This document shows, in pieces, positions 1 through 8,902 of a DNA stretch of 64,000 nucleotides. Below the pieces are notes generated by a model that did not search any database, was not told the DNA's origin, and saw only the letters and a list, made by a program, of their open reading frames with translations. Within the stretch, counting starts at the first letter, position 1. The number at the start of each line of letters is the position of its first letter. This DNA is from Trebonia sp963734665 (lineage in GTDB: Bacteria; Actinomycetota; Actinomycetes; Streptosporangiales; Streptosporangiaceae): contig CAVTIR010000004.1 in the NCBI GenBank assembly GCA_963734665.1, positions 62,001-126,000 of the forward strand, written 5' to 3'. The translations under genes were made by a program, and so were the position numbers.

Positions 1-899
1 GAAATCGTCGCCGCGCTCGTCCGGCACAGCGGGTCAACATCGACGAACCCGCGGGTAATGCCGACCCCGTTCTCCTCGTACCCGAGGTCGGCCGAGACCG
101 GCCCGCGGCCCACCGCAACGAGGAGAACCTCCGCCTCGAGCTGCTTGTCGTTGCCGAGCGTGACCCGGACGCCGGAGTCGGTGTAGGTGACCGACTGGAA
201 CGGCGTGCCGAGCTCGAACTTGATGCCGCGCCGCCGGAAGGCCCGCTGCAGCAGCTTGGCGGATGCCTCGTCCTCCAGCGGCAGCAACTGCGGCGCCATC
301 TCGACGATCGTCACCTCAGCGCCGAACGACCGCCACACGGACGCGAACTCAACGCCGATCACGCCGCCGCCAAGGACCACGACCGATGAAGGCACCCGGT
401 CAAGCCGCAGCGCGTCGTCCGAGGTGATCACGCGGACCCCGTCGAGCGTCAGGCCCGGCAGCGACCTCGGCACCGACCCGGTGGCGAGCACCACGTGGTC
501 CCCGGTGTACGTCGCCCCGTTGACGGCGACCGACGTCGGCGAGATCAGCTTCCCGTCGCCGTAGATCATGTCGATCTTGCGGCTCGCCAGCGTGGACTGC
601 AGCCCCTTCCAGAGCCGCTCGACCACACCCTGCTGGTAGGAGAGAACCGCGGGCATCTCGATGCCTTCGAACGAGGTCCGCACCCCGAACTTCTCGCTCT
701 CCCGCGAAGAGTCGGCGACCTCGGCTGCGTGCAACAGTGCCTTGGTCGGAATGCAGCCGCGGTGCAGGCAGGTCCCGCCTACCTTGTCTTTCTCGATCAA
801 GGCCACGCGCTTGCCGAACTCGGCCGCGCGCAGCGCGCAGGCGTACCCGCCGCTGCCACCGCCGAGGATGACGATGTCGTAATGGCCGCCCTCTGCCAC
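1..899 (-). CDS. lpdA: Dihydrolipoyl dehydrogenase (E3), 3' end outside window
   Basis: FAD/NAD-dependent disulfide oxidoreductase that reoxidises lipoyl groups of 2-oxoacid dehydrogenase complexes in the cytoplasm. The translation begins with an FAD-binding GGGSGGYACA loop followed by the redox-active disulfide motif GGTCLHRGCIPTKALLH, which is diagnostic of dihydrolipoyl dehydrogenases. A second dinucleotide fold (VVLGGGVIGVEFA) lies near residue 160. The start is GTG at 899, with AAAGGGG about 6-12 nt upstream on the minus strand. The dimerisation domain and stop codon lie left of the window, so only about 299 codons are visible. Mercuric reductase is a paralogue, but no HMA domain or vicinal cysteine pair is visible in this part. 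Confidence 0.93.
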   Translation of the reverse strand, partial: MAEGGHYDIVILGGGSGGYACALRAAEFGKRVALIEKDKVGGTCLHRGCIPTKALLHAAEVADSSRESEKFGVRTSFEGIEMPAVLSYQQGVVERLWKGLQSTLASRKIDMIYGDGKLISPTSVAVNGATYTGDHVVLATGSVPRSLPGLTLDGVRVITSDDALRLDRVPSSVVVLGGGVIGVEFASVWRSFGAEVTIVEMAPQLLPLEDEASAKLLQRAFRRRGIKFELGTPFQSVTYTDSGVRVTLGNDKQLEAEVLLVAVGRGPVSADLGYEENGVGITRGFVDVDPLCRTSAATI

Positions 900-939
900 A
901 GTTAACCCCTTTTCCGCTTACTCTCGGTGTCCCATCATG

Positions 940-2484
940 TCACTGCGGTTGCTTACGCGCGGGAAGTCGCCCGGCTGCCGTCTCCGCCGCGATCGCGATG
1001 AGCGCCCGCACTGCCGCGCCGGTACCGCCCTTAGGGGTGTAGCCGAACGGTGCCTTCTCGTTGAAGGCCGGGCCCGCGATGTCAAGGTGTGCCCAGGCGA
1101 CGCCGTCCGGCACGAACTCCTTCAGGAACAGGCCGCCGACCATCATGCCGCCCTCGCGCTCCGGCGAGACGTTGGTCATGTCGGCGATGGTGGAGTCCAG
1201 GCCCTTGCGCAGCTCCTCGGGGAACGGCATCGCCCACGCGGGCTCGCCCGCCTCCCGCATGACCGCGGCGATCTCGGCGGAGACCTCGTCGGATGAGCCC
1301 ATCACGCCCGCCGTGCGGCGGCCGAGCGCGATCGACGCGGCACCCGTGAGAGTGGCGACGTCCACGATCAGCACGGGGTCGTCCTCGGCTGACCTGGCGA
1401 TCCCGTCGGCGAGAACCAGGCGGCCCTCGGCGTCGGTGTTGAGCACCTCGACGGTCTTACCGCCGTAGATCGTGATGATGTCGGACGGGCGCTGTGCCGC
1501 GCCGCCTGGCATGTTCTCCGCGGCGCACAGGTACGCCACGACGTTCACGGGCAGCGCGAGTTCGGCGGCGGCCGTGGTGGCGGCGAGCACGGCGGCGGCG
1601 CCGCTCATGTCGCACTTCATCGTCTCCATGGACTTCGGCGGCTTGAGCGAGAGGCCGCCTGAGTCGAAGGTGATGCCCTTGCCGACGAACGCGACGGTCT
1701 GCGTCGCCTCCGGGTGCGTGTACGACAGCCGGACAAGCCGCGGCGGCCGGATCGATCCCTGGCCGACGCCGGAGAGGCCGCCGTAGCCGCCGTCCTTCAG
1801 CGCCACCTCGTCGAGCACCTCAACGGCGACACCTGCCTCGGCCGCGACGCGCTCCGCCTCGGCCGCGAGCGCGGCGGGCGGCAGGTCGAGCGGTGAGGTG
1901 TTGACCAGGTCCCGCACCAGGTTGACCGCCTTGGCGATCACCTGGCCGCGTCGCACAGCCTCGGCGTTGCCGCTGCCGGTCAGCACCGTGACCGTCAGGT
2001 CGGCCGCCGGCGTCGAGCGGTACCTGCGGAAGCTGTAGGCCCCGAGCAGCGCCCCGGTGGTGACGGCTTCCGCCTCGTCCGGGGTGAGCGAGGGGAGCGC
2101 GAGTGTGACAGCCTTGCTCGCGGGCGCTGCGTCATCGGCCGATTTCTTCGCCCCGGCGGCCGTCCGCAGTGCGGCTCCGGCGGCCCTGCGGAGCTTCTCC
2201 GCGTCAAACGACGTGCCTTCTTCCGGCGCTTTGCCGAGGCCCACCGCGAGCACGAGCTTGGCGGGCAGCTTCCCGCCGCCGGGAATCTTGATGAGTTCCT
2301 CGGGTTCGCCGGTAGCGCCGAGCGCGGCGAGCGCGTCGGCGAGGATACCGCCGAGCGCCTCATCCACCCCGGCCAGGCCGGGTGCGGCTGCCGGGCCATC
2401 GGGGGTCTGAATGACCCCGATGACAAGGACGTCGGCCCCGGCCGTCTCCGGCGCCGACTCACTGGTTGCAAGGGAGACTGTCAC
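940..2484 (-). CDS. pepA: Leucyl aminopeptidase (M17)
   Basis: Cytosolic dinuclear-metal exopeptidase releasing N-terminal amino acids; about 514 aa, the usual M17 length. The C-terminal catalytic half carries VGKGITFDSGG (active-site Lys near residue 269) and the signature NTDAEGRL (about 349-356). The reading frame stays open upstream to 2649, but family similarity begins only at the GTG at 2484 (MTVSLATSE). That GTG has no Shine-Dalgarno and is preceded by TAGCAT seven nt upstream, which suggests a leaderless transcript. It lies just downstream of lpdA on the same strand, but the gap of about 40 nt contains the lpdA RBS. A perfect inverted repeat at 2587-2645 isolates it from the ABC operon upstream. 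Confidence 0.92.
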   Translation of the reverse strand: MTVSLATSESAPETAGADVLVIGVIQTPDGPAAAPGLAGVDEALGGILADALAALGATGEPEELIKIPGGGKLPAKLVLAVGLGKAPEEGTSFDAEKLRRAAGAALRTAAGAKKSADDAAPASKAVTLALPSLTPDEAEAVTTGALLGAYSFRRYRSTPAADLTVTVLTGSGNAEAVRRGQVIAKAVNLVRDLVNTSPLDLPPAALAAEAERVAAEAGVAVEVLDEVALKDGGYGGLSGVGQGSIRPPRLVRLSYTHPEATQTVAFVGKGITFDSGGLSLKPPKSMETMKCDMSGAAAVLAATTAAAELALPVNVVAYLCAAENMPGGAAQRPSDIITIYGGKTVEVLNTDAEGRLVLADGIARSAEDDPVLIVDVATLTGAASIALGRRTAGVMGSSDEVSAEIAAVMREAGEPAWAMPFPEELRKGLDSTIADMTNVSPEREGGMMVGGLFLKEFVPDGVAWAHLDIAGPAFNEKAPFGYTPKGGTGAAVRALIAIAAETAAGRLPARKQPQ

Positions 2485-2492
2485 GAAGCCGA
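2470..2492 (-). promoter_or_regulatory. Possible leaderless start of pepA
   Basis: On the minus strand TAGCAT (an actinobacterial -10 match) ends seven nt before the GTG at 2484. No purine-rich SD is present. No convincing -35 was seen. The same geometry recurs at other starts in this window. Confidence 0.4.
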
Positions 2493-2586
2493 TGCTATTG
2501 CACCCCGACGCGCGCCGATGGCGGCGAGTCCCCTCGCGTGACCGACGGCACACCGTAATACAGATGTCATGGGGGCGAAGGGGATC

Positions 2587-2645
2587 GGCCGCACGCGTTC
2601 TGGCCGCCGACCTAACCCCGATCGGCGGCCAGAACGCGTGCGGCC
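2587..2645 (-). terminator. Perfect 24-bp inverted repeat, terminator of the ABC operon
   Basis: Positions 2587-2610 are exactly complementary to 2622-2645 with an 11-nt loop. The element starts about 45 nt beyond the stop codon of the ATPase gene (leftward transcription). No long T-run follows, as is common for hairpin terminators in GC-rich actinobacteria. It could also act as an operator for pepA, but the position favours termination. Confidence 0.7.
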
Positions 2646-2690
2646 TCACCCCATCCGCCCGCTAAAAAGTCTTCACGATCGTGGGCCCGC

Positions 2691-3893
2691 CTAGGCGGTG
2701 AGCGCTGGAGCGGGAGCGGATGTGTCCTTTTGGTCAGCCTTCGCCTCAGCGGGGAACAGGTGGCAGCCCTCCGGGTCGAGCCGCATGCCGACCGAGTCGC
2801 CGCGGTCGGCGCGGTGCCGGGCGAACACGCCGGTCAGCCGTCCGAGGCCCGGCAGGTCGATGGCGTACTCGTAGCCGCGGCCGCGGAACGCCACGTCGGC
2901 CACCTGACCGGTCAGGTGCGGCGTCTCCGAGCCGGACGTTAGGAGGAGGATGCCTGTCGGCCTGATGGCGAGCAGCGCGTCATCTCCGGGCTTCAGCCCG
3001 GAGCTGGAACCGTCAGCGGCAGGAGCGGGCCGGGCCGCCGGCCCGCTCGCCCCCGCCGGGCGCAGCGCGGGCAGCGCCGCGATCCCGTCAGCGACGCCGG
3101 CGGCGGTCAGTTCCAGGGCGCCGTCGCTGCCGTGTCCCGCAACCCGGACCGGCAGTTCGCCCGCCAGCCCGGTGAACCGCGCGACGAACGGGGTCGCCGG
3201 GTGCTGGTAGACGTCCTCCGGCGAGCCCGACTGCACGAGCACGCCCTCCTCAAGCACGCCGATCACATCGGCGAGCGCGAACGCCTCCGCCTGGTCGTGG
3301 GTGATGTAGACGGACGTCGCCCCGGCCTCGCGGACCAGCGAGGAGATCTCCACCCGCATCCGCTCGCGCAGGTCGGCGTCCAGGTTGGACAGCGGCTCGT
3401 CGCACAGGATCAGCCCGGTGTCCGCGATCAGCGCCCGGGCGAGCGCGACCCGCTGCTGCTGGCCGCCGGACAACTCGTTCGGGTACCGCTTCGCGAACTC
3501 GGCGAGTCCCACCCGCGCGAGCATGACCATAGCCTGCGCCCGGCACGCAGCCCGGGGCAGGTGACGCCGCCGCAAGGCGAAGGCGACGTTGTCGAGGACG
3601 GTCATGTGCGGCCACAGGGCATAATCCTGGAACACCATCGACAGGTCACGCTGCTCCGGCGGCACGTGCGATCGCCCGTCCGCGACCACCCGCCCCCCAA
3701 TGCCAATGGAGCCGCTGTCGATCCGCTCGATCCCGGCGAGGCACCGCAGCAGCGTCGTCTTGCCCGACCCGGACGGCCCGAGCAGCACCAGGAAGGCGCC
3801 GGGCGCCACGTCAAGCGACACCGACTTCAAAGCCGGCGTGACACTGCCCGGATACGTCTTGGTCAGCGAGACAACAGAGATCGGCTCAGCCAC
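2691..3893 (-). CDS. ABC transporter ATP-binding protein, iron(III)/polyamine type
   Basis: Cytoplasmic ATPase of the importer encoded by the three leftward genes 2691-6785; about 400 aa. It has Walker A GPSGSGKTT (about 39-47), Q-loop MVFQDYALWPH, signature LSGGQQQRVALARAL, Walker B LILCDEPLSNLD and H-loop ITHDQAEAF. A C-terminal TOBE-like extension (LLAIRPTGILLL) is typical of the FbpC/PotA group. The start is GTG 3893 (MAEPISVVSLTKTYPGS) with GGAGGG about 6 nt upstream. It overlaps the end of the permease by 8 nt, which implies coupling. An open upstream extension to 4103 is low-complexity shadow sequence. The substrate is inferred only from family. Confidence 0.88.
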   Translation of the reverse strand: MAEPISVVSLTKTYPGSVTPALKSVSLDVAPGAFLVLLGPSGSGKTTLLRCLAGIERIDSGSIGIGGRVVADGRSHVPPEQRDLSMVFQDYALWPHMTVLDNVAFALRRRHLPRAACRAQAMVMLARVGLAEFAKRYPNELSGGQQQRVALARALIADTGLILCDEPLSNLDADLRERMRVEISSLVREAGATSVYITHDQAEAFALADVIGVLEEGVLVQSGSPEDVYQHPATPFVARFTGLAGELPVRVAGHGSDGALELTAAGVADGIAALPALRPAGASGPAARPAPAADGSSSGLKPGDDALLAIRPTGILLLTSGSETPHLTGQVADVAFRGRGYEYAIDLPGLGRLTGVFARHRADRGDSVGMRLDPEGCHLFPAEAKADQKDTSAPAPALTA

Positions 3894-5670
3894 GAACGGT
3901 CCCTCCAATGCGCCGCCACCCGGCCGGTGCGAACAGGCGATAAGCGCCAAGGACGACACCGACGACAGCGAAGGCGATGAACACGGCGAGCACGGCCTGC
4001 GCCATGCCGACGCCGAAGTGGTAGTTGGACAGGTTGTCCTCGATGGCGATCGCGGCAGGCGGCGAGCCGGGCGCGTACAACAGCTGCGACAGCGGCAGCT
4101 CAAGGAACACGCCGCAGAACGTGTATAGCCAGGCCATCACCAGGGGACGCGAGATCACGGGCAGCACGCCGCGCGCCCACGCCGTGATGGCGCCGGCCCC
4201 GTGCGCCCGGGCGGCGTCCTTCAGCGAGGGCTGGAGTTGCGATACCGAGCCGACGAGCACCCGCGCGGTGGTCGGCAGCGAGGACGCGATGTAGGCGATG
4301 ACCAGCAGCTGCACAGTCTGATATAGGTCGATGTGCAGGCTGGACATGATCGGCAGGTTATAGGCGAAGATGTACCCCGCGCCGAACACCACCCCAGGCA
4401 GCGCCACCGAGGCGAGCAGCAGGTAGTCCATCGCCCCGGTCGCCGCGGTCCGCCGCTGCGAGAGCATGCGCGCCGCGATGAAGCCAAGCAGGACGGTGAC
4501 CGATGCCGTGATGACGCCGTAGACAAACGACCGCTCGAGCGGGCCGATCAGCCCGGGCTGCTGGAACAGCGCCTGGTAGTTGACCCAGGTGAGGGAGAAC
4601 GAGTTACCGTAGTCGCCGAGCAGCGACCCGGACACCGCGCCGAACCCGGGAATGCCCAGCATGATGAGGAAGAACAGGGCGAGACCTGACCCGGCGAGCA
4701 CCGCCTCCAGCCGCGACAGCCGGCGCCGCACCGCCTGCCTGGTCCGCCCGGACAAGATCGCGTATGACCGGCCCCGTAGCGCTCGCGCCTGCAGGAACAG
4801 GGGAACCGACACAGCGAGGACAAGCAGCCACGACATCCCCGCCGCCAGCGGGAACGATGGCGGGAAGTTGCCGATCGCCGCGTACAGCGCGTAGGTCGCC
4901 AGGCTGAAGTTCGAGTTGTACGCCAGCGTCGCCGCCACGCCGAAGTCCGAGATCGACTCGGCGAAGCCGATCGCCAGCGCCGACATCAGGGCGGGCGCGA
5001 GGATCGGCACGATGAGCCGCAGCGCGGTCCACCGTGACGCGCCGTGCACCCGGGCGGCGTCCTCGAACTCCTGCCCTAGGCCGCTGAGCGCGGCACTGAC
5101 CGCCAGGTAGGAGAACGGCACGCAGCGCAGCCCGAGCAGCAGCACGACGCCGAACGGCCCCATGATCAGGTTCGTCATCCATGGCCAGTCAAGGCCGATC
5201 CGGTACATGACGCCGTCCTGCTGGACGAGCCGCTCCCAGCCGGTCGCCGGCAGCCAGGACGGCAGCAGCAGGGCCAGCCACATGCCGCCGCTTACCAGGC
5301 GACGGCCGGGCATGGTGGTCCTCGCGGCCAGCCAGGCCACGGGGAATCCAACCAAGAGCCCGAGGGCAGCGGCCGCTGATGACACCCAGAGGGAGTTGAC
5401 GATCGCGACGGCCGTGGACCCGGTCAGCGACTGCCGCAGGTAAGTCAGCGTGAACCATTGGTTCCCCTGGTCGAAGAGACGCGGTGAGAAGCAGAGCACG
5501 AGGAAGCACGCACACGGCAGCAGGATGAAAGCGCAGAGGATAAGCCAGAAGACCGGCATGCCAAGCCGGGCAGGCCGAAGCCATGCCGGACCGCCGCCGG
5601 CCGGCGAGAAGCGCGAGGCTCCTCGCCGGCCGGCGGCCAGCGCCGAAGGCGGTGTCTGAAGGGAGGTCAA
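3886..5670 (-). CDS. ABC transporter permease, two fused modules (FbpB-like)
   Basis: Inner-membrane channel of the importer; 594 aa with two binding-protein-dependent transport modules in one chain, the layout of ferric-iron permeases of the FbpB/AfuB type. Each half has a cytoplasmic EAA-like loop: EDAARVHGASRWTALRLI in the first and KDAARAHGAGAITAWARG in the second. The start appears to be TTG at 5670, overlapping the TGA of the binding-protein gene (TTGA) with no clear SD, so translation is probably coupled. ATG 5559 (MPVFWLILC) is an alternative that would remove only the charged N-terminus. The order binding protein-permease-ATPase is the classical one for this family. Confidence 0.87.
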   Translation of the reverse strand: MTSLQTPPSALAAGRRGASRFSPAGGGPAWLRPARLGMPVFWLILCAFILLPCACFLVLCFSPRLFDQGNQWFTLTYLRQSLTGSTAVAIVNSLWVSSAAAALGLLVGFPVAWLAARTTMPGRRLVSGGMWLALLLPSWLPATGWERLVQQDGVMYRIGLDWPWMTNLIMGPFGVVLLLGLRCVPFSYLAVSAALSGLGQEFEDAARVHGASRWTALRLIVPILAPALMSALAIGFAESISDFGVAATLAYNSNFSLATYALYAAIGNFPPSFPLAAGMSWLLVLAVSVPLFLQARALRGRSYAILSGRTRQAVRRRLSRLEAVLAGSGLALFFLIMLGIPGFGAVSGSLLGDYGNSFSLTWVNYQALFQQPGLIGPLERSFVYGVITASVTVLLGFIAARMLSQRRTAATGAMDYLLLASVALPGVVFGAGYIFAYNLPIMSSLHIDLYQTVQLLVIAYIASSLPTTARVLVGSVSQLQPSLKDAARAHGAGAITAWARGVLPVISRPLVMAWLYTFCGVFLELPLSQLLYAPGSPPAAIAIEDNLSNYHFGVGMAQAVLAVFIAFAVVGVVLGAYRLFAPAGWRRIGGTVRG

Positions 5671-6785
5671 CGGACGATGTTGGAGTCGAACCAGTTGTTG
5701 ATCGTCGCCTCCTGCGGCCCCCAGGTGTAAGGGTTGATCGTCTGGGTCTTGACGGACGCCAGCGAAGGCAGGGAGGACAGCGGGCTGACCCCGTTCAGCA
5801 CCGGGTAGTACAGCGAGTCACCGGTCGGGTCACCGGACTGCATCACCTTCTGGCCGGCCGCGGACAGCACGAACTCGGCGAACTCCTCGGCCTCCTTTTG
5901 CTCCTGGGGCGAGGCCTTGGCGTCGATGCCGATCGCGGACGGCAGCAGGGTGGCCGGGCTCAGGTACTCGATGCCGATGTTCTTGTCGGTGAACGTGGCG
6001 CCGATCGCCGCGGAGGACTGCACGAGTGCCAGGTTGATCTGGCCGCCGGTCAGTGCCTGCAGCGTCGGGCCATTGACCGGGTGGATGACCAGGCCGTTGG
6101 ACTTGAGCGTGGAGAAGTACTTCTCGCCGGCCGAGACGCCGCCGAGGTAGTTCATGACGCCGGCGATGAGCGGATAGGTCGGCCCGGACTGAGACGGGTC
6201 GTTCATGCCAACCTGGCCCTTCCAGGTCGGCGACTCAAGCGCCTGCCAGGTCGTCGGCGGGTTCGGGACCTTGGCCTTGTTGTAGGCGACAATGCCCATC
6301 AGCGTGACCCCGGTGGGCACGTAGGACTTGTCGGTCGGCACGGACTGGCTGCCGAGGGTGTTCCACGACACGCTCGGCTCCCAGCCCTTGAGCAGCAGGT
6401 TCTGCGTGTCAAGGCCGGCGAACGCGGTAGCGCCGTCAACCCAGAGCAGGCCCCATTTAGGGTTGTTTACGGAGGCCTCGATCTGGGTGAGCAGCGGACC
6501 GGTTGAGTTGTCATCGAGCTGAACCGGGATGCCGGTGGCCTTGGTGAAGGCCTTGCTCATCGCCGAGTCATAGCCCTCCGCCGCGTAGACGACCAAGGGG
6601 ACGACGGCGGACGACGCCGCGGACGCGGACGCCGATGAGGAGGAGGCGGCCGATGAGGAAGAAGCGGCGGACGTGGACGACGACGAACTCGACGAGCAGC
6701 CGGCGACCGCGAGGAGAGACAAAGCGACAGCGCCGGATACGCCGGCGAGCAGGCGCACTCGAGTGCGCCGGGGCATGCTGTTCAT
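5667..6785 (-). CDS. ABC transporter substrate-binding lipoprotein
   Basis: Extracellular solute-binding protein of the importer; about 372 aa from ATG 6785, or three codons fewer from ATG 6776. The N-terminus has RRTR, a hydrophobic stretch and lipobox LAVAGC near residue 30, so it should be lipidated and surface-anchored. A Ser/Ala-rich linker of about 40 residues follows before the globular domain. Motifs such as VVYAAEGYDSAMSKAFTKAT resemble iron/thiamine/polyamine binding proteins of the SBP_bac_6/8 group. Codons upstream of 6785 have no family resemblance. An AT-richer stretch at 6815-6905 probably holds the operon promoter. The ligand cannot be assigned from sequence alone. Confidence 0.85.
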   Translation of the reverse strand: MNSMPRRTRVRLLAGVSGAVALSLLAVAGCSSSSSSSTSAASSSSAASSSSASASAASSAVVPLVVYAAEGYDSAMSKAFTKATGIPVQLDDNSTGPLLTQIEASVNNPKWGLLWVDGATAFAGLDTQNLLLKGWEPSVSWNTLGSQSVPTDKSYVPTGVTLMGIVAYNKAKVPNPPTTWQALESPTWKGQVGMNDPSQSGPTYPLIAGVMNYLGGVSAGEKYFSTLKSNGLVIHPVNGPTLQALTGGQINLALVQSSAAIGATFTDKNIGIEYLSPATLLPSAIGIDAKASPQEQKEAEEFAEFVLSAAGQKVMQSGDPTGDSLYYPVLNGVSPLSSLPSLASVKTQTINPYTWGPQEATINNWFDSNIVR

Positions 6786-7060
6786 GCCATGAGTCTGCGG
6801 AGTCGAGGCGTCCCAAAAGTGTCTGGCAGTTATCCAGCCGATGAACCGATTATCACAACCTGGAAATAACACCAGTTACTTCTTGAATCTAACGACTGTT
6901 ACTATGTGATGGTGATGGATCTTGCGGGGCCGGTCCGCTGGGGAGTCCGAACGCCCTGCGAGAGCGGGAACGCTGAAGGAACTCTGAGGGAATGCCGAAG
7001 GATCGGCGAAGGGAGGTGAGGACAGTGTTCACTGGGGCGATTGTGACTCCTGCGGCACCG

Positions 7061-7678
7061 TCACTGCCCCTCGGCCTCCTCGGCGTAGACCCGGGCGGCG
7101 TACGTCTCAAGGGACTGCTCGCACCTCTCAAGGGACTGCTCGCAGGCCGCCTGCCCGCTGGAGCCGAAGACATCCCGCTCGACGATCTTCGCGTACCAGC
7201 TCTTGAGCTTGACGAGGTCCACCTCGTTCTCCTCAAGCTCGGCGTAAGTGAAGTGGTTCTCTTGGTACTCCTTCTGGACCTGCCGCAGGAAGTCCTCGCA
7301 CTTGTCGACGATCTCCTCGTACTCATCGTTGCGCGCTGCCTGGAACGAGGCGCGCACCTCCGCCTCGCCTGCCAGCACGGAGCAGGCCATCAGCATGGCC
7401 GTCCCGGACATGTCCGTGATCTCGCGCCGCAGCTTGCGCAGCGACCGCTCGTTGGCCGTCGAGGCGGGCAGTGCCGCCACCGAGTTCTGCAGGTAGATCG
7501 CGCCAAGCGACTTGATACGCCGCCACACGGTGGAGCGCAGCCGCGTCGGCTCCGGCGGCACGCGGTAGATAAGCAGCAGCCAGCCCGGCCCGGCGCCGTC
7601 GCCGGCCGCGGGAACTTCCACATGGTCCTGATCAGTCGTCACCCCCACATTGTCTCTGACTAAGCTGAGGAGATTCAT
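7061..7678 (-). CDS. ChrB N-terminal domain-like protein
   Basis: About 205 aa. The stretch WLLLIYRVPPEPTRLRSTVW with following YLQNSVAALP matches the N-terminal domain of ChrB, the chromate-responsive regulator/accessory protein. The remainder is a charged helical region rich in Glu and Lys (residues 80-200) rather than the usual ChrB C-terminal domain. ATG 7678 has GGGAGG seven nt upstream. That SD lies inside the first codons of the opposite-strand membrane gene, whose TTG start shares base 7678. GTG codons at 7648 and 7642 are alternative starts just before the conserved block. A metal or oxyanion stress role is inferred from the domain and the neighbour. Confidence 0.72.
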   Translation of the reverse strand: MNLLSLVRDNVGVTTDQDHVEVPAAGDGAGPGWLLLIYRVPPEPTRLRSTVWRRIKSLGAIYLQNSVAALPASTANERSLRKLRREITDMSGTAMLMACSVLAGEAEVRASFQAARNDEYEEIVDKCEDFLRQVQKEYQENHFTYAELEENEVDLVKLKSWYAKIVERDVFGSSGQAACEQSLERCEQSLETYAARVYAEEAEGQ

Positions 7679-8448
7679 TGAATGCCCTCCCGCTGATCCT
7701 CACGGTCTTCATCGCCTGCGTGGTCGAAGCCGTTGAGGCCCTCACTATCGTTCTTGCCGCCGGCGTCACCAGGGAGTGGAAGTCCACGTTCCAGGGGATG
7801 GCCGTGGCGCTGGTCGTCCTGGCGGTGATCACGGCCGCGGTCGGCCCGGCGATCGGCCACCTACCGCTCACCGGCCTGCGGCTGGTCGTCGGCGCGCTGC
7901 TGGCGATCTTCGGCCTCCAGTGGCTGCGCAAGGCCGTGCTCCGCGCGACCGGCTACAAGGCGCTGCACGATGAGGCGAGCGCGTACCTGAGGGAGGTCAC
8001 CGCCGCCGAGGCCGCGACCAGGGAGTCCAAGCGCGGTGTCAGCGACTGGTACTCCTTCACCCTGGCCTTCAAGGGCGTGCTGCTCGAGGGCCTGGAGGTC
8101 GTGTTCATCGTGATCACCTTCGGCGACAACCAGAAGAACATCGGTGCCGCCGTCATCGGCGCCGCCGCCGCGATCATCGTCGTGACCATCACGGGCATCG
8201 CGGTCAAGGCCCCGCTCACCAAGGTCCCGGAGAACTGGATGAAGTTCGCGGTGGGCGTCATGCTCACCAGCTTCGGCACGTTCTGGGGCGCGGAGGGTGC
8301 GGGCGTCGCCTGGCCAGGCAACGACGCCGCCCTGCTCGTCCTCGTCCCGGTGGTGGCGCTTGTCGCCGCCGCCTGCGTCTTCTGGCTGCGCTCCCGCAAG
8401 GTCGCCGCGGCCACCCCCGCCAAGGAATCGGAGGTTGTCGGCTCATGA
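7678..8448 (+). CDS. Integral membrane protein, COG4280-like, with duplicated E-x-x-E motif
   Basis: Polytopic membrane protein of 256 aa with roughly seven hydrophobic segments. Two similar acidic motifs, VEAVEALTIVLAAG near residue 16 and LLEGLEVVFIVITFG near residue 140, suggest an internal duplication in which each half carries an E-x-x-E pair, reminiscent of FTR1 and GDT1-type cation transporters. The start is TTG at 7678, supported by GAGGAG about 5 nt upstream. It overlaps the following small membrane gene by ATGA. The divergent ChrB-like partner suggests metal or oxyanion homeostasis, which is inference. The transported species is unknown. Confidence 0.75.
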   Translation: MNALPLILTVFIACVVEAVEALTIVLAAGVTREWKSTFQGMAVALVVLAVITAAVGPAIGHLPLTGLRLVVGALLAIFGLQWLRKAVLRATGYKALHDEASAYLREVTAAEAATRESKRGVSDWYSFTLAFKGVLLEGLEVVFIVITFGDNQKNIGAAVIGAAAAIIVVTITGIAVKAPLTKVPENWMKFAVGVMLTSFGTFWGAEGAGVAWPGNDAALLVLVPVVALVAAACVFWLRSRKVAAATPAKESEVVGS

Positions 8449-8651
8449 AGCAGCTCAAGGCATTCGGCGCGTTCTGGTACGACTTCATCATCGGCGACGA
8501 CTGGCACGTGGCGGCCCTTATCGTGGCCGGCCTCGTGGTCACGGAGATCCTGACCCACGCGGCCAAGGTCAACGCGTGGTGGCTCCTCCCGATCATCGCT
8601 GCCGTCGCCCTAGTCTGGTCCCTCCACCGGGTAACCGACTTCCGCAAATAG
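8445..8651 (+). CDS. Small membrane protein
   Basis: 68 aa with two hydrophobic segments (about 22-36 and 44-60) separated by a short polar loop (HAAKVNA). The ATG overlaps the TGA of the COG4280-like gene (ATGA), so the two are translationally coupled and probably form one membrane complex. The N-terminus (KQLKAFGAFWYDFIIGDDW) recalls small actinobacterial membrane proteins that accompany such transporters. No function can be assigned. Confidence 0.7.
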   Translation: MKQLKAFGAFWYDFIIGDDWHVAALIVAGLVVTEILTHAAKVNAWWLLPIIAAVALVWSLHRVTDFRK

Positions 8652-8742
8652 CACAAGCATCATCCGAACGGGTCCGTGCTCCACGTGGCCCGTCTCCATG
8701 ACCCGCTTGAGCGGGGGCGAGAAGTGAGCCCGCCCGCGAGCC

Positions 8743-8803
8743 GGGGCGGCCGATCCAGTGCTCACCCGGGGACACCCGGGACCCGGGGCCAATCGGCCGC
8801 CCC
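8743..8803. terminator. Inverted repeat between convergent genes
   Basis: Positions 8743-8754 are exactly complementary to 8792-8803, and the loop contains further CCCGGG palindromes. The element lies between the end of the small membrane gene (8651) and the end of the S51 peptidase gene (8903), so it may terminate both. A second 12-bp inverted repeat (8819-8830 with 8880-8891) follows. Confidence 0.5.
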
Positions 8804-8864
8804 GAAGCGACGCGGCCTCACCTCCGGCGCCCCCGCTCTCTTACGTCAATTGCCCGGATAGCCG

Positions 8865-8883
8865 AGATAACAGCAAGAAGCGC
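8865..8883. repeat. 19-nt repeat, copy 1
   Basis: AGATAACAGCAAGAAGCGC occurs identically here and at 18855-18873, both in non-coding DNA. Flanks differ. The word is AT-richer than its surroundings; its meaning is unknown. Confidence 0.8.
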
Positions 8884-8902
8884 CGGAGGTGCGGCAACGG
8901 GG

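Noticed and set aside
8850..8902. tRNA fragment suggested by TGCCCGGATAGCC
   Set aside because: No cloverleaf, anticodon arm or T-arm sequence can be drawn.
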